Shown piece after piece: positions 58,452 through 64,000 of a stretch of DNA of 64,000 nucleotides (position 1 is its first letter; each line of letters begins with the position of its first letter). The stretch spans positions 248,001 to 312,000 of the forward strand of contig CAWKOH010000012.1 of NCBI GenBank assembly GCA_963851245.1, read 5' to 3'. Source of the stretch: CAWKOH01 sp963851245 (lineage in GTDB: Bacteria; Actinomycetota; Acidimicrobiia; Acidimicrobiales; Palsa-688). The notes under the pieces were generated by a model. The model made no database searches. It worked only from the letters and a program-made list of their open reading frames with translations, and was not told the origin of the DNA. A program made the position numbers and the translations under genes.

Positions 58452-59602
58452 CCTCTCGCTGTGCGGTAGTGGGCACCGGTCAGACGCAGTATGCCGCCGC
58501 TCGAGAGGACGTGACCCTGAGCGGACTGGTCCGGGAGGCGGCCGCAAGAGCCTTGCTCGACGCCGAGGTCGATTGGGGGGACATCGAGGCCGTAGTCCTG
58601 GGGAAGGCTCCGGACATCCTCGAAGGCTTGATGTCGCCGGAGCTGCACCTGGCTGACGCCCTGGGGGCGGCCGGAAAGCCGGTATTCCGGGCCTACACCT
58701 CCGGGAATGCGGGGGGTGTGGCGGCGAGCATAGGTGTCAGCCTGATAACTGCTGGTGTGCATTCACGCGTCCTTGTCGTCGGCTTCGAAAAGCAGTCCGA
58801 AGGCGGCTCAGCTGGCGCCACGCTGCAGCACGTTCCCTTCGAGGCCCGCTGGCAGGGCGGAACCGGCAGTCTTTTCGGGGCTCTCTGCAAGGAGTACATC
58901 GCCCGGTCGGGGGCGCCCCCGCACATAGGGGATGTGGCGGCGCTGAAAGACCGGAAGAATGCCTTGCTCAACCCCTATGCCCAGGTTCGGCGGGAGGGCA
59001 TCACCCTTGCGCAGATAGCCGAGTCAAGGATGCTCTGGGATCCGATCAGGTTGCTGCACTCCTCTCCGTCCTCGGACGGGGCCTGTGCCATCGTGCTGTG
59101 CGAGGAGCGCGCCGCGGTCGGACACCCCCATCCGGCGTGGGTCCACGGCTGCGCGGTGCGAACCGAGCCGCCGGTCGCACCGCGCCATGACAGTGTGAAC
59201 CCGGTGTGCGGGCAGGACTGCGCCCGGGCTGTCTACCGGCAGGCCGGAATCCGCGAACCCCGTCGGGATCTCGATGTGGCGGAGCTGTTCGTCCCGTACA
59301 GCTGGATGGAGCCCCTCCTGATGGAGAACCTGGGATTGGCGCCGGTGGGCGGCGGCTGGCGGCTCGTCGATGATGGTGCGACCGCCTTGGGCGGGAGCTT
59401 GCCCGTCAACCCGTCGGGAGGGCTGCTAGGCGCCAACCCCATCGGCGCCGCGGGGCTGGTCCGCTTCGCCGAGGCGGCCATGCAGATCCGGGGTACCGCG
59501 GGCGCCCATCAGGTCGACGGCGCTCGCCTTGCTCTGGGCCACGCCGCCGGGGGGTATTCCAACTGTGTCGCCATGTGGATTGTCGGGGAGGAGGTCCCCT
59601 AG
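58448..59602 (+). CDS. Thiolase-superfamily protein (Ltp3-like)
   Basis: 384 residues from GTG 58448. RCAVVGTGQTQYAAAREDVTL, VVLGKAPDILEGLMSPELHLADALGAAGKPVF, AGGVAASIGVSLITAGVHSRVLVVGFEKQSEG, GAPPHIGDVAALKDRKNALLNPYAQV, SRMLWDPIRLLHSSPSSDGACAIVL and NPSGGLLGANPIGAAGLVRFAEAA. Very close in layout to mycobacterial Ltp3 (Rv3523). No clear thiolase Cys in the usual place. Likely acts with the two preceding gene products as one complex on a side-chain acyl-CoA. Confidence 0.87.
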   Translation: MTSRCAVVGTGQTQYAAAREDVTLSGLVREAAARALLDAEVDWGDIEAVVLGKAPDILEGLMSPELHLADALGAAGKPVFRAYTSGNAGGVAASIGVSLITAGVHSRVLVVGFEKQSEGGSAGATLQHVPFEARWQGGTGSLFGALCKEYIARSGAPPHIGDVAALKDRKNALLNPYAQVRREGITLAQIAESRMLWDPIRLLHSSPSSDGACAIVLCEERAAVGHPHPAWVHGCAVRTEPPVAPRHDSVNPVCGQDCARAVYRQAGIREPRRDLDVAELFVPYSWMEPLLMENLGLAPVGGGWRLVDDGATALGGSLPVNPSGGLLGANPIGAAGLVRFAEAAMQIRGTAGAHQVDGARLALGHAAGGYSNCVAMWIVGEEVP

Positions 59603-59665
59603 CCAACCGGGAGAACGTGCTGATCCCGACCAGGGGTGCACGCCGTCGAAGGAAGCGACTGCTCA

Positions 59666-59688
59666 CTTGCTTAGGTGTACCTCGCAAG
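59666..59688. promoter_or_regulatory. Palindromic site before the racemase operon
   Basis: CTTGC-ttAGGTgtACCTc-GCAAG: outer CTTGC/GCAAG and inner AGGT/ACCT pair with one-base asymmetry. It lies 51 bases before the start of the CoA-transferase/racemase gene, in the 136-base gap after the Ltp3-like gene. TetR-like operator candidate. Confidence 0.4.
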
Positions 59689-59738
59689 AATACAGTCAAT
59701 GCCCGGATCGTGACCGGCTGACCTGGACAGGAGGTGGC

Positions 59739-60962
59739 GTGGCAGGCCCGCTCACAGGCATGAAGGTGGTCGAGCTTCAGGGCCGGGGCCCGGGCCCTTT
59801 CGGCGCCATGATCCTGGCCGATCTCGGCGCTGACGTCGTGCGCGTCGCTCGGCTCGACGACGTGGACCCGAGCGACGAGGAAACCGATTCGGAGCGCATG
59901 CTCCGCGGGCATCGCAAAATCGATCTCCTGACCCGGGGCCGCCGCTCCGTGGCGGTGGACATCAGGCGACCCGAAGGACGGGACTGCGCGCTACGGCTCA
60001 TAGACGGAGCCGACGCCGTCATCGAGGGCTTTCGACCGGGAGTGGTGGAGCGCCTCGGCCTCGGCCCGGAAGTGTGCTTTCGGCGGAACCCCCGGCTGGT
60101 CTACGCCCGGATAACCGGTTGGGGCCAGGAGGGACCCTATGCCTCTACACCGGGCCACGACATCAACTACGTGGCGCTGGCGGGTGCGCTCGACGCCCTG
60201 AGAGTCAACCCCGGGGAGGCACCGCGCCCACCGCTGAACCTGCTGGGCGACTTCGGCGGGGGCGGGATGATCCTGGTCATCGGCATCCTCGGCGCCCTGT
60301 TCGAGCGGTCCCGATCGGGCCGCGGCCAGGTCGTCGACGCCAGCATGATCGACGGTGTAGCTCTGCTCACCACTCTGTTTCACGGGCTTCGGGCCGAGGG
60401 TCTGTGGTCGGGTGTACCCGGCACCAGCGTCCTCGACCTCGGTACGCCCTACTACAACGTGTACGAGACAGCGGACGGCCGTTACATAACGCTCGGGGCG
60501 GGCGAGCCGCAGTTCTACGCCGAGCTGCTGAAGGGGCTCGATCTCACCGACGACGAGCTTTTGCAGCGGCGGGATGATCCGGCGACCTGGACCGCCGCCC
60601 GAGCCCGGTTGGCCGAGGTCTTCAAGACGAAGACGCGGGACGAGTGGTGCACCCTCCTGGAGGGAGGCGACGTCTGCTTCGCCCCGGTTCTCACCTTCGG
60701 CGAAGCGCCGGAGCACCCCCACAACGTGGCCCGCCAGACGTTCGTTGAGGTCGAGGGTGTCGTCCAGCCGGCCGCGGCGCCGCGCTTCAGCCGGACGCCG
60801 CCCGCACCGCCGGGTCCGCCGGCCGGAGCGGGGCAGCATACGGAGGAAGTGCTTCTCGATTGGGGCTTCAGCCGCCAGGATGTAGACGCATTGCTTGGAG
60901 CCGGGGTGGTGCGCCAGGCGGGCGCTTTGAAAACACAAGCCCGGGGCGAGGAGCAGAAGTGA
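59739..60962 (+). CDS. Alpha-methylacyl-CoA racemase-like CaiB/BaiF protein
   Basis: 407 residues from GTG 59739 with AGGAGGT upstream. MAGPLTGMKVVELQGRGPGP, then FGAMILADLGADVVRV; GRRSVAVDIRRPEGRDCALRLIDGADAVIEGFRPGVVERLGLGPE; YARITGWGQEGPYASTPGHDINYVALAGALDAL. The catalytic pair of AMACR is present as His140 (PGHDINY) and Asp171 (LLGDFGGGG). It would epimerise 2-methyl-acyl-CoA esters to the (S) form needed by acyl-CoA dehydrogenases, as for sterol and isoprenoid side chains. It heads an operon with DUF35 and thiolase-like genes. Confidence 0.9.
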   Translation: MAGPLTGMKVVELQGRGPGPFGAMILADLGADVVRVARLDDVDPSDEETDSERMLRGHRKIDLLTRGRRSVAVDIRRPEGRDCALRLIDGADAVIEGFRPGVVERLGLGPEVCFRRNPRLVYARITGWGQEGPYASTPGHDINYVALAGALDALRVNPGEAPRPPLNLLGDFGGGGMILVIGILGALFERSRSGRGQVVDASMIDGVALLTTLFHGLRAEGLWSGVPGTSVLDLGTPYYNVYETADGRYITLGAGEPQFYAELLKGLDLTDDELLQRRDDPATWTAARARLAEVFKTKTRDEWCTLLEGGDVCFAPVLTFGEAPEHPHNVARQTFVEVEGVVQPAAAPRFSRTPPAPPGPPAGAGQHTEEVLLDWGFSRQDVDALLGAGVVRQAGALKTQARGEEQK

Positions 60963-61378
60963 CCGCAACTGCAGGCATTCCCCCGGCGGTGACCGAGGAG
61001 ACCGAAGCGTTCTGGAGCGCAGCCAAAGAGGGGCGACTCGTCATCGAGCGCTGCAGCTCCTGCGGGGCGGACTCGTTTCCTCCCCGGGGGATGTGTCGTA
61101 ACTGCCGATCCCGGTCGATGACGGCAGTGGAGATCACCAGCCGCGGCCGGATCTACAGCTTCACTGTCAATTACCAACGCTGGCTCCCTGATCTCGAGGT
61201 GCCGTACGCGATCGTGCTGGTCGAGTTCGACGACCACCCCGGTGTTCGGGTCGCCGGGCGTCTTCGAGGCTGCCCTCCCGAGGAGGCCGCCATCGGGATG
61301 GCGGTCGACGTCGGTTTCGAGGAAGGGCCCGGTGGATACGCCATTCCGAGCTTCGTCGCGGTGGCAGGGGCCGTATGA
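60959..61378 (+). CDS. DUF35 zinc-ribbon/OB-fold protein
   Basis: 139 residues from GTG 60959 (GTGA overlap with the racemase gene). Helix TEETEAFWSAAKEGRLVIERC, zinc ribbon CSSCGADSFPPRGMCRNC, OB-fold RGRIYSFTVNYQRWLPDLEVPYAIVLVEFDDHPGVRVAGRL. Standard single-unit DUF35 partner for the thiolase-like gene that follows (ATGA-type overlap). Confidence 0.92.
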   Translation: MTATAGIPPAVTEETEAFWSAAKEGRLVIERCSSCGADSFPPRGMCRNCRSRSMTAVEITSRGRIYSFTVNYQRWLPDLEVPYAIVLVEFDDHPGVRVAGRLRGCPPEEAAIGMAVDVGFEEGPGGYAIPSFVAVAGAV

Positions 61379-62551
61379 CGCCTACAGATATAGGCGAGCG
61401 GCGAGCGTTGATCTCGGGCATAGGTCACTCGGAGATCGGCCGGCAGATCGATCGCTCCGGGTTCCAGCTGACTCTGGACGCCATCCTGGCGGCGGTGGCC
61501 GACGCCGGATTGGCTATGGAGGACATCGATGGACTGACCGCGTTCCCACCGGGGGGAAAGACCAACCTGCCTGGCTACGCCAGTCCCGATCTGTCGGAGA
61601 TCCATGACACCTTGCGGCTGACGACCAGCTGGAGGGGAGGCACCGGTGGGGGATTGCCGTTCTCAGGGGCGGTAGACGCGGTCGCCAGCGGTCAGGCCCG
61701 CCATGTAGTTCTGTATCGGACGGTTAAGGAGGGCAGCGCGGCTCGCCAGGCGGGGGGCCGGCCGGCGTACGGATCCATCCATTCCCACGCGGAGGGCCCG
61801 CTGGCCTGGCTGCTGCCGATCGGGGCGCTGTCACCGGTATGCCAGATCGCTCCGTTCCGCGGCGCGCTACATGCACGACTACGGCATAACGCGCGAGCAA
61901 CTGGCCTGGATCCCGGTAACGCAACGTTCCCATGCCGCCTTGAACCCCGACGCGGTCTACCGCGCCGAGCTGACCGTCGAGGACTACCTGGGCTCCCGCA
62001 TGATCTCGACGCCGATCTGCCTCTTCGACTGCGACGTCCCCGTGGATGGCTCGACCGCGATCGTCATCTCTGCCGCTGAAACCAGCAGCGACCTCAGGGC
62101 TCCGATTCGGATCGAAGCCATGGCCGGTATCAGCGAGAGCCGGCCCTTCTGGGATCAGTTCGAGGACATGGGAAGGGTCGGATATGCCAGCGCGGCAGCG
62201 ATGTGGAAGCGCACCGACCTGAAGCCGGCCGACGTCGACGTGGCGCAGCTCTACGACGGATTCACCATCGAAGCGGTCTGGTGGCTGGAAGCGCTCGGAT
62301 TCTGTGGGCCGGGGGAGGCCGGGGACTTCATCGATGGGGGCCGGCGCATTTCGCTGTCAGGAGTGCTACCGCTCAACACGTGGGGAGGGCAGCTGTCCGG
62401 TGGCCGACTGCACGCCGCGTTCGGCCACACAGCTGAAGCGGTGCGACAGCTCCGGGGTGAAGCCAACGGGCGCCAGGTACCGGGGGCGGAGGTGGCCGTG
62501 GTGACCAATGCCGGGGGCATCGAGGGCGGGGCTGCCCTCCTGACCCGCTGA
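61375..62551 (+). CDS. SCP2-thiolase-like protein, single frameshift
   Basis: From ATG 61375: ALISGIGHSEIGRQIDRSGFQLTLDAIL, AFPPGGKTNLPG, GGTGGGLPFSGAVDAVASGQARHVVLYRTVKEG. At about 61857 one extra base shifts the frame. It resumes as AARYMHDYGITREQLAWIPV, then LTVEDYLGSRMISTPICLFDCDVPVDGSTAIVI, LYDGFTIEAVWWLEALGF and NTWGGQLSGGRLHAAFGH to TGA at 62551. Restored about 391 residues. The nucleophile-Cys position is Gly, as in the protein at 55.3 kb, so aldolase-type activity with the DUF35 partner is preferred. Confidence 0.83.
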
Positions 62552-62567
62552 TCCGAAGGAGAGCCGG

Positions 62568-63020
62568 ATGGTGAGCAGGCTCGGGCCCGACAACCGTCCG
62601 GCCGGCATGCCGCCTCCGGTAATCAGTCCGATCAACGAGGGTATGTGGCGGGCCGCGGGGGAAGGCCGCCTCGACCTGCAGCGCTGCAGCAACTGCAGTG
62701 CGCACCGCTACCCGCCCACCGACGGGTGCTACCGGTGCGGCTCCCTGGAGTGGGACTGGTCAACGGTGCCTGGAACCGGAACCGTCTACACCTACATCTG
62801 GGTGCCCGACTCCACCCGCTCAGCCGAAGAGAACCGCCCGATCCTGTACAACGTGGCTTTCGTCGAGCTCGATGGAACGGAGGGAGACCCGGTGCGCATG
62901 GCCAGCAACGTCCTGGACGCCTGGACCGCCGACGATCTGTACGTGGGCCAGCGGGTGCAGCTCAGCTGTGTTCCGCTCGGCGATGGTTTCGGCCTTCCGT
63001 GCTTTACGAGGACCCCATGA
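62568..63020 (+). CDS. DUF35 zinc-ribbon/OB-fold protein
   Basis: 150 residues from ATG 62568 with AAGGAG upstream. INEGMWRAAGEGRLDLQRC, zinc ribbon CSNCSAHRYPPTDGCYRC, OB-fold VPGTGTVYTYIWVPDSTRSAEENRPILYNVAFVELDGTEGD. Another single-unit DUF35 protein, overlapping the next thiolase-like gene by 4 bases. Confidence 0.92.
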   Translation: MVSRLGPDNRPAGMPPPVISPINEGMWRAAGEGRLDLQRCSNCSAHRYPPTDGCYRCGSLEWDWSTVPGTGTVYTYIWVPDSTRSAEENRPILYNVAFVELDGTEGDPVRMASNVLDAWTADDLYVGQRVQLSCVPLGDGFGLPCFTRTP

Positions 63021-64000
63021 GGGCGGACTTCCCTCTGGATGCCGCCTGCATCGTCGGCATCGGGCACTCGGCGTACGGTACGCGCGGCGAGCTGGCCCAC
63101 CTGGGTGCCGCTCGGCTGGCGCTCGACGCCATCCACGCGGCCTGCCACGACGCCGGCCTGGGGGTGAGGGACATCGACGGCTTCTCAGGCTGGTGCGACG
63201 ACGAAACGTTGCCTGCCGACCTGGCGGTGTCTCTCGGCACGCCCCGGTTTCGATACTCGGGACTCGTTTGGGGCGGTCGCGGATCGGGGCTTCCGGGCGC
63301 CATGACCAACGCATACATGGCCGTGGCCACGGGGATGGCGGATTACGTCGTGGTCGTGCGGTCCTTGATTCAGAGCCGGCGCCTGGGGCAATCGTGGGGG
63401 GCCGGGGTCGGCCGCGGTGAACCGATTCCGCTGTCGGCCTCCTACACCGTTCCCTTCGGCCTGGCCCTTCCGGCTGGTTTGTACGCGCCGAAGGCCCGCC
63501 GCCACATGGCTCTGTACGGGACCACGATCGACCACTTCGCCGAGGTATCGATCAACGCCCGGCGCAACGCGGCGAACAACCCCGACGCTCGCTTTCGGAC
63601 CGAGATCACGGTGGAGGACCATCACAACTCGCGGCTTATCGCAGACCCGATCCGCCTGCTCGACTGCTGCATGGAGTCAGACGGAGCTGCCGCTTTGATC
63701 ATCACATCTCCGGACCGGGCCGAGGATCTTCAGCAGCCTCCCGTGCGGATCAGGGCGGTTTCCATGAGCCATGAATGCAAATGGGGGAACAACGGTTGGG
63801 GGACAATCGACGAGACCTTCGCCAGCACCGGTCATCGAAAGGCGGCCCAGGAACTATATGAGCGGGCCGGGGCCGGCCCCGATGACGTCGACGTGGCGCT
63901 CTTCTACGACGCCTTCACACCTGGTGTGATCATGAGCCTTGAAGACTGGGGCTTCTGCCCGATCGGGCTGGGTGGCCCATTCGTGGCGGAGGGCAACATC
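63017..64000 (+). CDS. SCP2-thiolase-like protein, incomplete at window edge
   Basis: 328 codons from ATG 63017 to the end of the window with no stop. ACIVGIGHSAYGTRGELAHLGAARLALDAI, FSGWCDD, GGRGSGLPGAMTNAYMAVATGMADYVVVVRS, LYGTTIDHFAEVSINARRNAANNPDARF, LLDCCMESDGAAALIIT, LFYDAFTPGVIMSLEDWGFCPIG. Same plan as the other thiolase-like proteins here, again with Gly/Ser instead of Cys at the nucleophile position. The C-terminal GGxLSGGR segment should follow outside the window. Confidence 0.88.
   Translation, partial: MRADFPLDAACIVGIGHSAYGTRGELAHLGAARLALDAIHAACHDAGLGVRDIDGFSGWCDDETLPADLAVSLGTPRFRYSGLVWGGRGSGLPGAMTNAYMAVATGMADYVVVVRSLIQSRRLGQSWGAGVGRGEPIPLSASYTVPFGLALPAGLYAPKARRHMALYGTTIDHFAEVSINARRNAANNPDARFRTEITVEDHHNSRLIADPIRLLDCCMESDGAAALIITSPDRAEDLQQPPVRIRAVSMSHECKWGNNGWGTIDETFASTGHRKAAQELYERAGAGPDDVDVALFYDAFTPGVIMSLEDWGFCPIGLGGPFVAEGNI

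Noticed and set aside
55307..64000. Classical beta-ketothiolases for fatty-acid beta-oxidation
   Set aside because: The Cys nucleophile and the C-terminal GHP/CxG motifs are not seen; the DUF35 pairing argues for Ltp-type enzymes.

Overview
The window is GC-rich, densely packed bacterial DNA. It uses many GTG and TTG starts and many 4-bp stop/start overlaps (ATGA, GTGA, TTGA). The gene content (F420-type luciferase-like oxidoreductase, PPK2, an Rv2258c-like methyltransferase, a WYL regulator, many acyl-CoA enzymes and DUF35/thiolase-like pairs resembling mycobacterial steroid genes) points to a high-GC Actinomycetota. An Acidimicrobiia-like soil or aquatic lineage is my best guess, but this is inference; no rRNA or tRNA gene was seen.

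Layout. 1-4.5 kb: end of a surface-polysaccharide locus (O-antigen ligase-like protein, a frameshifted flippase, a secreted parallel beta-helix lipoprotein). 4.6-23.6 kb: mixed housekeeping and accessory genes: holB, a fused double alpha/beta hydrolase, an S9 peptidase, a secreted DMFase-beta-like protein, a VOC protein, TauE/SafE, an NfeD-like/flotillin pair, secreted proteins, SDRs, a Tyr-phosphatase, a methyltransferase, PPK2, a PaiB-like FMN protein and a WYL regulator. 23.6-32.6 kb: a catabolic block (NTF2-like protein, CaiB/BaiF CoA-transferase, SDR, molybdenum hydroxylase FAD and Mo subunits with a gutted 2Fe-2S subunit gene, aldehyde dehydrogenase, ABC-type substrate-binding lipoprotein). 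32.9-36.3 kb: a decayed or badly assembled DUF35-thiolase fusion, a luciferase-family gene remnant, an enoyl-CoA hydratase and a double carboxymuconolactone decarboxylase. 36.4-55.3 kb: TetR regulators, SDRs, a beta-hydroxyacid dehydrogenase-like protein, a Rieske oxygenase, an acyl-CoA ligase, mmsA, a double CoA-transferase, paired acyl-CoA dehydrogenases, an LLM oxidoreductase, a cupin and a D-aminoacylase-like amidohydrolase. 55.3-64 kb: a run of thiolase-like and DUF35 (zinc-ribbon/OB-fold) genes plus an alpha-methylacyl-CoA racemase; the last gene runs off the edge.

Taken together, 23-64 kb looks like a degradation island for a branched, cyclic or isoprenoid/steroid-like acid. A Rieske oxygenase, molybdenum hydroxylase and dehydrogenases would oxidise it; a ligase or CoA-transferases would activate it; a racemase and dehydrogenases would prepare the side chain; and DUF35-thiolase-like complexes would cleave it. 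The thiolase-like proteins appear to lack the catalytic cysteine, so retro-aldol cleavage (Ltp2-ChsH2 precedent) is more likely than thiolysis. MmsA would handle a methylmalonate-semialdehyde-type product. A 13-14 bp palindromic motif 40-56 bp upstream of three operons suggests a shared TetR regulon.

Two oddities run through the whole window. There are at least eight loci with frameshifts or lost stops, clustered heavily in two of them. Short tandem repeats of different sequence and period (8-25 bp) sit in intergenic regions and at gene ends.
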